Source of the DNA: Mercenaria mercenaria
Lineage: Eukaryota > Mollusca > Bivalvia > Venerida > Veneridae
Assembly: GCF_021730395.1 (NCBI RefSeq)
Contig: NC_069362.1
Coordinates: forward strand, 40,566,501-40,630,500
DNA length: 64,000 bases
Reading direction: 5' to 3'
The notes beneath the pieces are model-generated. The model was given only the letters and a program-made list of their open reading frames with translations. It did not search any database and was not told the DNA's origin. A program made the translations under genes and the position numbers. Shown here piece by piece: positions 35,572 to 48,443 of this stretch (its first letter is position 1; every line of letters begins with the position of its first letter).

Positions 35572-36651
35572 ACGCTTGCCAATAGGCCTCGTTTCTTAAT
35601 CGTGTCTTTCACATAACCGTCATTTGCTGAAGCTCTCTTCCAGCGTCCATGTCTCTTCCACAGTCTGTCAGTAGTATTTCAATTTGCACTCATAGTAGGT
35701 TTTTTGAGTCCACAACCGCGGGGATGTTTACCAGTTTGTAAAGTCCTAAAGATATGCTCAGTGGAATGCTCAAGAATCCTAGCAGAATAACAGTATCTCT
35801 ATTAAAGAGCTACTGGGCAAGAAAAGTTCCCCGTTTTAGCTATGACTACATGCTGTCCATCTCTGTAAACGTCAGATTTCAACTTTTCAATATATAAAGA
35901 ACAGTAAGAATCAAACAATGTTTTGTCGATTGTTTAAGATTTAGCGCCTCACTTATCACTAAAAATCAAGTATAACTCAGAACACATGAGGTAAAAATTG
36001 CCGCGATACTTTCCTTAAACAGCCTTCCAACAAGATTTATCTTCGAGCTGTATTATAGATACTAGATGCAATGTCAAAGTTACTGGCGATGCAGGCAAGT
36101 AGGAAAACCCGAACTGAGAACACCACTTTGAAATTTTTGGAAGGATTATTTATAATTACGTAAGGTTTACTGTTCTTTAATAGACATCACAGCGGTTTTC
36201 ACTTCTGAAAATAAGGTCCTTATTACTAAGCAATATATCACTCATTTGTTTACCTCTAGTCGACGACGACTTTTCTACATTCCTGTAAAATTTAATATAA
36301 AAGTATTTTTAAGCAAATTCCATGCTTATGGTACCAATAATATAAGTGAATTCATTTGAAAAAAGAATTGCAATTAAAAATATTAAATAATATCAAAATA
36401 CGTTTAAAATAAGCATCCCTCACTCATTTTGACTGCATTTGCTTAACAGTTCAAATATTGTACAATGTAATGAATTGTTAATATGATGATCTCCCTTTGA
36501 TAAATTTTGATATCTTTATCAACTACTTTAACTCAATATTCACCTTGAAGGAATAGTTCTTTGACATTCAATATAAAATATCAAAAATCATTATGAGGCT
36601 TGAAGAAACGTGAAGTACAACAATTTAGCTTTAACAGCCGCATGGCTGACA
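35572..36651. other. No gene seen
   Basis: AT-rich, no recognised feature. Confidence 0.5.
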
Positions 36652-36862
36652 TTAACCTTTAGCTTGCTGTCGGCAAATGATTCGCCTTTGCGGCAAGTGC
36701 AGACCAAGATCAGCCTGCACATCCGTGCAGTCTGATCATAGTCTGCACTGTTTGCCATTCAGTCAGTAAATTTCCAGTGAACACCCCTTTGAATAATAAA
36801 TGATACTACCCAAATTAAATGATGGAACATTCCATTTTAGAAATTTAGCAGGGTGAAGGTTT
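36652..36862. mobile_element. MITE, about 211 bp
   Basis: Imperfect inverted ends TTAACCTTTAGCTTGCTG and CAGGGTGAAGGTTTA. The interior has inverted words around GCAGACCAAGATCAG and CTGATCATAGTCTGC. Noncoding. Confidence 0.7.
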
Positions 36863-37029
36863 ATAACCTTACTTGCAAATTTTCAGATCCAAAAATGGAT
36901 TCTATATTTCTATCCTGAACATACATACCAGTATGGTCACTGAGATATTCAAATCAGCATCCCAGGGAATCCTACTTTCGATCTATTAGACTAAGTACAA
37001 ACATTATTTTCATCCTGTCAACCTGCCAT

Positions 37030-37260
37030 TGCTATCTGATCGTCATATCATCACCATCCTATCATATCATCCTACCACTGCCATCCTATACCAACATTCA
37101 CACAGGTGTCGCTTGTGGGATGGTAGGATGTGCACAAACAGGGTTCTTTTTGTACAGAAACTGTTTTGATTAAATCGCCAGATTGGCAAGGAAGATATGA
37201 TGCTATGATCATCCTTCCATCGCTATCCTACCATATCGCTCTCGTATCATCCTAAAATTA
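37030..37260. repeat. CCATCCTATCATAT-type low-complexity sequence
   Basis: Repeated ATCATCC, CCATCCTA and the complementary GGATGGTAGGATG occur irregularly; no fixed period. Confidence 0.5.
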
Positions 37261-37800
37261 CCATCAGGGACCTGTATGTCACATACGTTGTGATATAAAA
37301 ATACATGAAACTACAAAGTATATTTTTGTTAAACTCATTCCAGGAACCCACTCAACCATGGGACCCCCGCAGGAGTAGGCCATGCAAATATATTAAGTTT
37401 ACTCTGTATTTAAGTTGATCGCTTTGCCATAAATGTATTGTTATGGTCGCACATGTGATTTGGACTTTTATAGATAATCCCGTCATTGCATTTCGGCTCT
37501 CCACAAAAATTACAGCCTTGGCCTATATGGCGAAGAATGAACTGCTAACGGATGTCTCCCGAACACTGTTACATAAGTGTTATACCGATAAAATGTATTA
37601 TAGTGATGTTTTATGCTCAAGGTTATTCCGAACAAATATATACAGAGGAGATTACAGATGTTTAAGTTTCATGTATACGAGCGGCGGAAGAACGCATGCT
37701 GTCTCATAGGAAATAAACAGGCAGGCCATAAAAAGTTGTAGCGTATTTGGTCATTATGACGTCACTGTTGATCAGCGGCATAAAAATGAAAATTCAAAGG

Positions 37801-38630
37801 GTAGTAGTGGTTGTGCTGATGGTTGTGGTTGTGGTAGTAGTGGTAGTGGTGGTGGTAGTAGTGGTGGTGGTGGCAGTGGTTGTAATGGTAGTTGTGGTAG
37901 TGGTGATGGTAGTGGTAGTGGTAGTGGTGTTGGTATTGGTGGTTGCAGCAGTAGTTGTGTTTGTGGTGGTAGAAGTGGTCCTGGTGGTGGTAGTGGTTGT
38001 GGTAGTGGTTGTGGTAGTAGTGGTGGTAGTAGTAGTAGTAATGGTGTTGTTAGTGGTGGTGATTGTAGTAGTAGTGATTGTGGCAGTGGTAGTTGTGGAG
38101 GTAGTAGTAGTAGTAGCAGTGGTGGTAGTGGTAATAGTGGTGATTGTAGTGGCAGTAGTGGTGGTAGTAGTGGTAGTGGTTGTGTAAGTGGTAGTATTTG
38201 TGGTGGAAGTGGTAATAGTGGTAGTGATGTTGGTGGTTGTAGTTTGTAGTAGTGGTTGTGGTGGTAGCAGTGGTAGTTGTGGTGGTGGTTGTAGTTGTAG
38301 TGGTGATGGTAGTAGTAGTAGTGGTTTTAGTAGTGTAGTTGTAGAAGTGTTGGCGGTAGTGGTAGTAGTGATTTTGATAGTGGCAGTAGTAGTACTGGTC
38401 GTGGTGGTGGTAGTGGTTGTGGTAGTAGTTGTAGTGGTGGTGGTAGTAGTATTTGTGGTGGTGGTAGTGGTAGTACTGGTTGCGGTAGTGGTAGTAGTGG
38501 TGGTGGTAGTGGTAGTACTGGTAGTGGTGGTGGTAGTGGTAGTGATGGTGGTGGTAGTAGTGGTTGGGGTGGTGGTAGTGGTAGTAGATGTAGTGGTGGT
38601 GCTAGTAGTAGCAGTGGGTGTAGTGGTAGT
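37801..38630 (+). repeat. GTR trinucleotide tract, about 830 bp
   Basis: Almost pure GTG/GTA triplets with scattered GTT, GCA and GAT. The strand is G/T only over long stretches, with almost no C. It makes poly-valine frames of 146 and 184 aa that I regard as repeat-made. The complementary strand is C/A-rich. Confidence 0.93.
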
Positions 38631-40055
38631 TTGTACTATCGCATCGATCGGGTTGCGATTTCGTACAGCAATCGAGTATCGTTTTTCGATCTTTTTCCTA
38701 TCAAGGCCATTTCTAAACGATGAAAAGTCGATTGCTATATGATCTTTTTACGATTTCTTCACGAACCCTTGCCAACCGACCATTACTCGATATTTTTTAA
38801 ATATCAAAAATATCGGATAAAAAGTTCAAGCATTGCCGATCAATGTAGAGCTATAACTATCATCCCGATCTCGTGCCGATCGAGCTCGATCTGATACCGA
38901 CCATTTCCCAATTTCTTGCCAATGTCAACTCGACAGCCAACCGACGACCGCACAAAAGCAACCGAGAACTTTCTGAACCCCTCGATCGGTAATTGATCAA
39001 ACATTTATTCAAAATGCTGACATAAGACTGATCATCCCGACCACACTTCTGAGCGGGACAGTCCAGTTCCCGAACAATGGTTTAGGAACGATCGAGTCGG
39101 TTTAGTCGGCCGTGTGAATGAAGCATTGGCAGAATCTGTTTGGCATAACTGAGATTATCAATAAGATTTGATTGTTTTAAGAAATAACTTTTTTTTTCCA
39201 AACTGATGAAAATGTGATATATTCGTTGAAGAGTTCGCTTTTCTTTGTCGATTTCTGCATATGAGATATTCTTTTTGGTGTGCCTCTGAAAACCTAAGTC
39301 CAACATACATAACCCATATGATGTATCATATACGTTTCATGCGTGTGCTATTTTCGATCGAATATATTACACGTAATTGTTCTTCTCTTGAGAAGGACAT
39401 GTCACACTTGACTGAGCAGATAATAGATACAACGGTATCAACAATGGCATCCGAATTCCAGTAGGGCGCCGCCATCTAGGACTCATGTATATTCATTACA
39501 AATAGCCTCTTTGACAATGTGTGTTTACGCAACTTTAAGTCAGTCTTTAGTGATATACAACTACGTAATAAACAGACCTACAAGAAACAATAATACAGTT
39601 TGAATCATATAACTCCTAAATCTAATATGTCATAATGTAGAATAGAGATTAAGTAAATGAATATGCATCATCTAAAAATAGACTCCCGCCCAAACTTATC
39701 GTCTGCTATTATTCTTCTCGCTTGCAATATTTCATTTCATTTTATATCAACTATATATTATTTTGAAGTTAAGTATTACCATCAAAATATACTGTACTTA
39801 TAAAGAAATTCGAGATTTTTTCGCTTGTCTGTCACTACGCACCGTCATTTCAATTACTTCCCTTGTTTTTATCCAGAATTGTATAATGCATTTTTTTTCA
39901 CTTTTATTGAGCTATAAAATGTTTCGAACTTAATTTAATGCCTTTTTATAAGCTGTTTCGTAAGATTCAAGCTGTGAACTTTTTGTACACATTTTTTTCA
40001 AACCCACTAGAGTGTTGGTTTCCTATAAGCCCTTGTTCTTCTAACTTGACTTTAA
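38631..40055. other. No gene seen
   Basis: 38,640-39,110 is rich in CGATC and CCGACC words and may be part of a repeat attached to the GTR tract. The rest is AT-rich intergenic sequence. Confidence 0.45.
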
Positions 40056-40843
40056 CTTCTCCTTCCCTCCGGAGCGTGCACGTCGAGGAGAATGCACAGG
40101 GCATCGTCAGATGTGGAGCCAAGACAACTGTCGGTGTCCTGACTAATCCGGAGGGAGTGGCTCTGCAAAGGATGGGACGACGAGGATGGGCCATGCAGAC
40201 TTCCAACGACTCTACCCGGGGGAGCCAACCTACTCAACTTCTGTTGTTTATCAACAAAAAGGCTTCGGCCAACCGGCTCCATTCAACTCGGGTGGTAATG
40301 ATGGAACTCCTGCATGGCGATAGACGGCAATGAACAACCGAACGCTGAGGCAGATCTTCGCGGGACACTTCTGAGTGGCACAGTCGTGAAGACCGGATAG
40401 AAGGCCTGCCAGTACATCGACAGATCCACTGACGGCATGCAGAGAAGACCCCGAGCTGCTCAAACTTCACGCTCAACGTGAGGGGCGAGCGGGAAGGGGC
40501 ATCAACACCACGGAAGACCAGCCTGCATCTGCGGGCATCAACCGCCCTTTTAAGGGCAACCCTTGCCAACCCTTCTCATATTGTCTATTGGCTACCGTGG
40601 GGGAGCTGTCATTTAGGTCTCATTGGCCGCGACAGTGACCCACTTTTGGCTTCAAAATTATTTATCTTTGGCATATACTCTACGGAAATTGCGTAGAGGT
40701 AAATTCTCACTACTTTGGCTTCAAAAAGCTTCTTTAACGGCATGCCTGGTGACATGCCGGGAATCTATACTTTACATAGCGAAAGCTATACTGTGCCTGA
40801 GAGGGCGGATGGACCCTTATTAAACTTAAACAGTCAGTCAGTC
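40056..40843 (+). mobile_element. GC-rich retroposon with 13-bp target duplication, family unknown
   Basis: AACTTGACTTTAA flanks the insert exactly (40043-40055 and 40844-40856). The 788-bp insert is much richer in G+C than its surroundings, especially 40,060-40,620, and ends in TTATTAAACTTAAA(CAGT)n, like the tail of a non-LTR element. Several open frames exist on both strands, as expected from high G+C; none shows a recognisable domain. It may be a 5'-truncated LINE 3' part or a long SINE. Confidence 0.65.
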
Positions 40844-41767
40844 AACTTGACTTTAAGGACCCAGACGTCCGTATCATCCCAAAATTTGATAGAATGATGA
40901 TCTTTATTATTTATTGCCCGTTGATAATATTAAGGTAGAATCGCTTATCAAAAGGTGAGCGATTATTATTAAAAATTAAATAAATGTTTGTGTAAAACAA
41001 CTTTATATACTTTAGAAAAGATAAGAATGTACGTAAACTAACAAAACACTTTTTTCTGTCATAATTGTTTTATTAAACATCTGTTACAGGACCCTTAAAA
41101 AGAATATTTAATATGCGCTATAAGGAACCTTTTGGCAAGATAAATCTTGTGTTATTATTATGTTTGGTCGATTTTTTTTCTCTTGTTCCCTTACAGAACA
41201 AGCCTTTTCCGGTGAATGGAAAGTTAATAGAACGTTAATAGAAAGTGAATGGAGCTATTTGCAGCAGCTGTTCGCCGTTCATTCACCCCATCCGGTGAAT
41301 GATTGGTGATCAAACTTCTTTTTCAACATTCTATTCATCGCAGACTTCAGTGTTCACTTCTTATTCACCACAGGACTTAGTATTTTAAGTATTGTATCAT
41401 TAATTCACTTTCTATTCACTTGAAACTTGAATTTCATGATTTGTGAATAAAATTGCTGCACCAGTTTTGGCGGCAAAATGGTTTGTATGGTCTGAAATTG
41501 AGCACAGCAGATTTATCATAGCATGGTATCAGCTACAGTAAGTGCCTTTATATATTGTCTGTTATATACACAAGGCATGTCAAAAGTAAAATGTGATATC
41601 TTTTTCAACTTATTTGATTCATGTAATTCTACAAACAGATGCAGACTTATTTTTGTCATCAGTTTTCATGACTTTGAATTCTTATACATGTAAATACAAA
41701 GGGGTGTCCAGCTAATTCATTAACTTATTGGATCATCTGGCACTAAGTGCCAGGATGAGCTATTGTG

Positions 41768-43366
41768 CAGGGCTCCAGATAATTTTTTGGCCTACGAGTA
41801 TTTACTCATCATAATTTTTGTGAATGTATATAATGGTAAAATCTGAAATTTACTAGAAGTAATTTTACTCCTGAAAATCTGTCAATGTGAAAAAAAAGAA
41901 AAGAAAAAAAAAAAACAGAAATCGGTTTTATAACATATTTATTGGGTGTAACACCCATTAACTTGTTTGCAGTTTAGTTTCAATTCAGCATTGAAGTTTA
42001 TGCTTTTTTTCTCCCTTGGCTTGCTTTGGCTTAAAACATTGACTACTGAATCCAATAAAATATTCGATTTGCTTTTAAGTTTAAGTATGTTTTGGGGATC
42101 ATTTTGTTGGTTTAAAAATGCGTTGAATGTTTGTTCACTTTTTACGTTCTTAGAAAGAGACATTTTGTTGTTTACATGTACTCCGCAATGGAAGTTGATA
42201 TTTTAAATCGACACCGCTTTAAAATACACCACCGTACCATCAATATTGTATCCAAACTATTTGATTTACGCACGCATTAAGTGTATAATATAGTTTAACT
42301 TAGGTTTATAGAGTACCATCCAATGCGTTTGTACGTTCTATGTGGGAGAATTAATGCTGACCGTGCTCTGTAACGTAAGGCATTTAGACGATTCAGATTT
42401 TGATTACGCTACTAAAAAGTCATTGCGGGCACAGACATTTGGGGTTCGGACTCCCACATACCCCATTCTCCTCCGCCCCTGGTTAAGTTTAGCCAATATG
42501 TTTTAGCATTTTACCATGTATTGAACATAGGTGACGATCATAAAACGCATTTATTAACATTTCAGCATATTTTTAAAGAAAGTATTTTCCATCAATGCTC
42601 TCAATATTACAAGATTTGAAACATCGCACGAACACTAGGGAAACAATAGCCAGTTAAACTTTTAAATGAACCCCTACCAATGAATCACTGGTATCAATCG
42701 TCAGATCTGTTACCATTCTGTCAAATGACACCGGTCCCGACAACTGTCATTTGTATTCCGACGAGAAATCAATAAATAATATAAATCAGTCAATCTAAAT
42801 TCTATGGAACACTTCCTTGCGAATTGATCCCTGCTTTGAACTGCGCATATCGCCGGGTACCAAAATTGATACCGTTTCGACTACATTATACCGGATTATC
42901 GCTTCAGCACGTGTTACACGAGGTTTGTTTACATAAAGAAGTGATGATCTGGTTTAACATAGCCGTAAGAGTATCAATTTTGGTACCCGGTTTATGACAT
43001 GCGCTACACAAAGCGAGGGTCCAGCGCAAGCAGGTGTTCCCATTGTTCGTGCGATCTTTCATATCTTGTAATATTGAGAGCATTGATGGTAAAAATACAT
43101 TTTTTTAAAAACACGCTGAAATGTTACAAAATGCGTTTTATGATCATCACCTATGCTCAATACATGGTAAAATGCTGAAATATATTGGCTAAACTTAACC
43201 AGGGGCGGAGAATGGGGTGTGTGGAGGTCCGAACCCCAAGTGTCTGTGATTGCGGGCGTTTCTGTAATTTCTTATTGATTTTTATACGCTTAAAAATTAT
43301 CAGACATCCGTATATGCATCTTTCAAAGCGTAATTTATGGTAATACGCATCTTATCTGGAGCCCTG
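41768..43366. mobile_element. Inner foldback element with 215-bp arms
   Basis: Ends CAGGGCTCCAGATAA (41768-41782) and TTATCTGGAGCCCTG (43352-43366) are perfectly inverted. Inside, arms 42431-42645 and 43034-43247 are inverted copies with few differences (for example ACAGACATTTGGGGTTCGGA). At the centre a perfect 20-bp pair (42853-42872 and 42971-42990) contains GGTACCAAAATTGATAC and its inverse. It appears nested inside the 41188-43709 element. Confidence 0.75.
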
Positions 43367-43456
43367 ATTGTGATTGTTCATTGTCTTTCCGCCTTCTCAT
43401 CCATCAACTATATATATTTTCTTAAAATAACATCTCTTCTGAAACTACAAGTCAAC

Positions 43457-43605
43457 GCAGACTGTTCACGGCGCATTCATCGCCGAATGTTCGCAGCTCA
43501 TTCGCCGCAGACTGTTCGCAGCTCATTCGCCGCAGACTGTTCGCAGCTCATTCACCGCAGAATGTTAGCAGCTCGTTCAGCGCAGTCATTCACCGCAGAC
43601 CTTAT
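43457..43605 (+). repeat. 25-bp tandem repeat, about 5 copies
   Basis: Unit GACTGTTCGCAGCTCATTCG plus CCGCA, degenerating at both ends; right subterminal part of the outer foldback element. Confidence 0.85.
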
Positions 43606-43709
43606 TTGCCTGTGAAAAGTTAATGAAAAGTTAATGATCCCAACTTTATTCAATTTCTATCAACCAACCATTTACCTACCATTCACCGCACCTTTTTATT
43701 CTGTAAGGG

Positions 43710-44141
43710 TTATATATTCGCTCTTTTTTTGTCAAAGGCCATCTGTTACAAGAATGGTATATTATCTAGATTTAAGATATGTAATTATTTCATTTTGCCT
43801 TAAGCTCTCTTGTTAATATCATTGCATAAATTTGTTTGCATCGATCACAGGGCCGATGTGATTTGAATAGTTAAAAAATATTTTCATTTGGAATCTGTTT
43901 TAGATTAACACTGAGCCTTTCCCTATTGTTGCATATATGCTAATTATTTACCTACTCAGGGAATGAAAAAATGGATTAATATTGAAGAAACTAATCAAAA
44001 TGAATGACCGGTTGTAAGAATGAATCAATGACAGACAGTTCTAGTGAAACAAATAACGTCTTCTTCTGTCTGGTCTGCCAGTCAGTCAACCAGTCAATCT
44101 ATTCACGTTGGTACACTCAATCCTGCGATTTCTTATGTATG

Positions 44142-44185
<44 letters not shown>

Positions 44186-45012
44186 GGCATTTACCTTACA
44201 GTTCAGCATAGTATACAGCTGTTTACACAGAGGCATACCTGCAGCTGCCTTGATGTTTTTGTTTTTTATTTTTTTATTATTTAAAAAGCATATAAAGAAG
44301 GAAAACAAAACTTTTCGCTTGAGAACTATACTTTGGCTTATCATTCAGATCAGTCGTCAGTCACTTTACTACTCGTCATTCAGTCTTTCAGATGATACAA
44401 TGAACTGCCTGTCTTTTTTATATTATTTTTACGACCAGTTTGTTCAAGAGGGGGTCAGTTCACATTGGTCCTTGCATTTGTAAATGGATTCGAAAATGAC
44501 TTTCCGACAAATGTAAGTTATCCATTATTTAGGTGTTTATATAATAAGTGTAAAGAGATATCTAAACATTATTTATAATCAACAATAGACGTAATTAAAC
44601 CTGTGCAACCTTTGCTGAAAAGGTAATTTTGAATCCGACAAAAGGTTGGTAATCAATGGGCGGATAGATTCGAAACTCTGTTTCAGAAAACAAACTTGCC
44701 ACGCATTACAGTTATGCAGCATACAAATTATGGCGACTGATATATGTTATGTGACATGGTTTAATAGGAATGTACGCTTTTTTCGGCGACTTTGCTGTAT
44801 CAATGCAGTTGTATGATACTATTTATTAAAATATAATTTAATTACATACTGCTTATAATAGATGTGAAAGAGAAGTTGAAAAACTTTATGGTACTAAAGA
44901 TGAAATGCATAAACAATCAAACTAATATATTCTAGTATGTACTAAAACCGTCAATAAATTAAAAGTCACTTTAATACACTGTTTGTTACATCGCATCCGG
45001 AACAGTAATGTT
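43710..45012. other. No gene seen; (TA)n run
   Basis: Intergenic. A (TA) microsatellite spans 44,147-44,182. From about 44,815 sequence resembles 14,511-14,640, the weakly conserved downstream flank of gene A. Confidence 0.5.
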
Positions 45013-45018
45013 TTTATT
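45013..45018 (-). terminator. AATAAA overlapping the stop codon of gene C
   Basis: Minus strand AAATAAAAA, with TAA as the stop, as in genes A and B. Confidence 0.45.
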
Positions 45019-47812
45019 TCCCGAGGTCAACAACGCTTATAGCGTCAGAATGATAGCATGTTATAATTACAGTATATTTGTTGCTATCGTAACACAAACT
45101 CAAAGGGTTCTTTAAACCGGTATTTGCGGCTATCAACTCTCCAAGACATTTCCCATCTCTGCTGAACATCACAATATTGTTGGATTGATGTCCGCAAAGA
45201 AACACGGTTCCATCATCAGATATACAGACACCGTGTGTTTGTTTCAGTCTTTTATTTCGTAGTTCCATAAACACCGTAGCATCCTTGTTTAGACAGACTG
45301 CACCATCATTCCAATCTGTAACGATTACGATATTACCACTTACAGTCATATGTTGAGTGGCTGACTTAAATATTGCCTTGCCAGTCTGGTCTTTGCCGAT
45401 GGATTTAATAAGTGTTCCTGTAGTATTGTACACGTTAACTCCATCACCTGCAGATAGTCATAAATCTTCAGCATATAAGGTCATTCCGTAATAGTTCCCA
45501 CCTACTATTGTTATACATCTCGTTTTAGACAAAGTCGAGCCAACAGATATAAACTGAATTTTGTCGTTGTACAATTTCACAGCTACTTCATTCTTATCGA
45601 TACAACAGATGCCTGTTGGTATACCAACTAGATCACAATAGTCTTTTATACTGTAGTTCATGTCAAGTCTTTTAACCTTGTTATTAGCCTGGTCAGTCAA
45701 CAATATCATACCATCTGGAAGCTGACACGTTGATTTGTCATTTGCCATCATCACATTGATCTCTTTCTTCGATTTCATTTTGTACTGTATTGGTTTGGAT
45801 GGTGTTTTGTCTTCAGCCCTTGTACGCACTTTTCCTAAAGCAAATGCTTCCATCACGAGGTTTATTAAATCTGTGTTTTCCGTGAAATAGACTGACTTTG
45901 TACCATTTGACTCACTGTTAACATGTAACTTGTTGGCTTCAGTTACAGTCTTCTTCATAAGTTTCATTTGAACGAACTGTTGAACTGCATCCATACCGGC
46001 AATTGACTGCAGTTGTTCTGAAGTCTTCTTCAGGTTTTGTATCATGTAAGTAGATACGCTGATTTCAGACTCAAGTTCTCCATTCATATCTGCATAACTT
46101 TTGTCCAAAGATTCAGATGTCTCCCTTTTTAGTTTTCTGATATGTTCTATCAATCGTATTTCATCTTTCTCAAGTTTATCTTCAATGTGGTTTCTTTGCT
46201 CTTCAAGAGATGTTTTATTCTTCTGTTGTTTAATGATCAGAGCCTTAATGCGGTCTGTTGCATTTCTGGTTTCATCTAACACGTGATTAATTTCAGTTTG
46301 ATCGACAAGAGATTTTGATTCGTCTTCTATTCTGTTTACGCCCTCACATAATCTAAAATCAAGGCAAATTATGTAACATTACAATTTTAACATTGCTTTA
46401 ATTTTGCGAAATAACAATAAGTTAAGCAGTGATTATATCTTTAACCTTTCTCGAGTATAGTACAGTTTCAAAACTTCATTTTTATTGTCTAAAATACTAC
46501 ATGTAGATACATTTTTGATATTGACCGTGTTAAATATGTGGACGGTATTATGTGTTTATGTCATAGTTTCGCACCTATACTCAATGGCTTTTCTAAATCC
46601 ACACCTGTTGTTTTTATTTTAGCTACATTTTGGCCGATTTGAATGAAACTGAGACACAGTCTTTAATTATTATTTTATTGTAAAAACTAACAACGATTGA
46701 AATCAGAAGTTAACTCATTTAGCCGTAACATTTACAATAAGGTAACCCTTAAATCAAAAGTCGCATAATTAGTAAATCCCAATTGACAGCAGTACACTTT
46801 CAACCTATCGATATCATGAAATTCAGATTATTATATTTTGATTTTTCAGGTCCGTTTAAGGCGAAAAGGAACAAAATGATAATTGATGATAAGCTCAACG
46901 ATCGAAAAAGTTTCCAGATTAATTCTGCGGCGGTGATGTCGCGCAAAATATCAACTGCAAAACTTGTACATATTTCTGGATACACATTTGATTATCTTGT
47001 AATGCACAGAATATATCCAATGTCAAGATAAGAGCACATTCTATCCTTTGGGGAGTGTTATGTTGAACGATAAAATGACTGATCCCACAAATGGCACTAT
47101 TTGCCACATAGTAACTATAACAAAGTGTACTCATTGCGTGGCATTTTATTTTTTGGTTATGTTATTGCCATTGTTACAGTAACGGCTTACTGAATCTACG
47201 TATAATTGTTGTCACTGTTATGTTTTATTGAACTAATCATTAAAAAAATGCTTCCAGTTTCACAAAAATCCGTTAAATTTGGCAGAGATAGAAAAAAAAA
47301 CAGAAAAAAAAAAGTGTTTAGTTAGAAGATTAGAAAATCCGTTAAGTATATGTCTTGACTTTTAAAGATTTAAATAAATATACACAGGACACTAAAAAGG
47401 GATCTAGTTTGAAATGTCAGAAAGTGTAACAGCAAGGTTAAACATTTATATTTTACTTTAAAAATACGATATAGTGTAGTTACCTATGTTCTGTGGCTAT
47501 ACACATGACACAGTAAACCATATCGTGTTTTCCGCAATACATTTCTATTTCTCGGTCCGGATGGTAATGACATTTTGTCTTAGCAACCAAAGAACCTTTT
47601 TTGGCCTCATCTCTTTCAAGAAGCTTGTGTGTTCGTGTTGCCTTTTGCCGACCATGATGCATTGTACACGCTGTACAGAGATATTCTTGACATTCTGGGC
47701 AATGTTTGACAGCCTCTTCCCTAATGTTGCCTTCCTCGCAAGGTGTGCAAGTCAACTCAAAGTCAGCATCTGAACCGTCTTTTAATGATGGTAAATCCCC
47801 TCCTTCTGCCAT
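45014..47812 (-). pseudogene. TRIM-like gene C (duplicate of A), single nonsense change
   Basis: Exons are 47484-47812 (B-box; differs from A at two bases, one changing Tyr37 to His) and 45014-46352 (coiled coil and propeller). The joined length is 556 codons in one frame. The frame is broken only by TGA at 45458-45460 (minus strand), where A and B have TGG (Trp) in the LW/G blade motif; it then stays open to the normal end. It also lacks six codons of A (the CAISDV part before CQLPDG near 45,734). The C-terminal 139 codons and first 400-odd codons look well kept, so loss is recent. Without the propeller end the product would keep B-boxes and coiled coil. The coiled coil is close to A, while the propeller differs at many residues. 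Confidence 0.87.
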
Positions 47813-48250
47813 TCTGAAGATACAAAGAATATTTGCTTGTAACCTTGAACTTTGAAAAAGCTTTCACCGAGTGAAATTGTTGCGTAGCCACAAATAAAAT
47901 TTGATATTTCACGATTTCAATGATTTTATCCAATGTTTATATTCGACAGATTTTGTTTCCTATATTTTTACTGCAAGATCATAGATACACCGCTCTAAGA
48001 TATCAATGATTCACTGAACACGTGTAATAAATGCTATTATTAGTCCTAACCATGTTAAAGGGCGTATGGTTTGACTATAGTGTAGTTTGTGATACGATGT
48101 CGTACGTACGTACCATGTTTGATTGCACTATTTTTCAGAGGAATATAAAACATGTTGTTTTTGTTTTAAATATAAACTTCAGGCAGTTCTACAAGATAAA
48201 GGCAATGTGCAACATTGTGCAATACATTTGGTCTTTAAGATACATACTAT

Positions 48251-48443
48251 TAGACATTTCTAACGTAAACGTAAATCGGAAACGGATTACTGAATCCGTA
48301 AATGTTATTTGCAAATAATGGTCTAAGGGAGATACTATTGCATTACTATTGGATGAAATTATCTCCCATAGACCACAAATTAGCCTAAAATTTTACGGAT
48401 TCAGTATTCCGTTTCGTAATTACGTTTACGTTAGAAAGGTCTA
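48251..48443. mobile_element. Foldback MITE in the first intron of gene C
   Basis: The ends TAGACATTTCTAACGTAAAC and its inverse differ at one base over at least 20; inner pairs (AACGGATTACTGAATCCG, GGTCTAAGGGAGATA) continue the fold. Absent from block 1 at 18,318-18,325, where ACTATTATACGC is uninterrupted. Confidence 0.88.

Larger units (their letters stand above)
41188..43709. mobile_element. Outer foldback DNA element, about 2.5 kb
   Basis: Perfect terminal CCCTTACAGAA (41188-41198) and TTCTGTAAGGG (43699-43709) extend as an imperfect match into GGTGAATGG and its inverse. Subterminal regions carry many GTTCATTCACC-like words, including a 25-bp tandem array on the right. Between them lies a second inverted element. 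No transposase frame was found. Confidence 0.75.

Noticed and set aside
37747-38742. Poly-valine open frames of 146 and 184 aa
   Set aside because: They are produced by the GTR trinucleotide tract; no non-repeat domain.
40540-40565. Histone-type mRNA stem-loop (GCCCTTTTAAGGGC)
   Set aside because: Flanks and pairing do not fit the consensus and no histone frame is nearby; it lies in the GC-rich retroposon.
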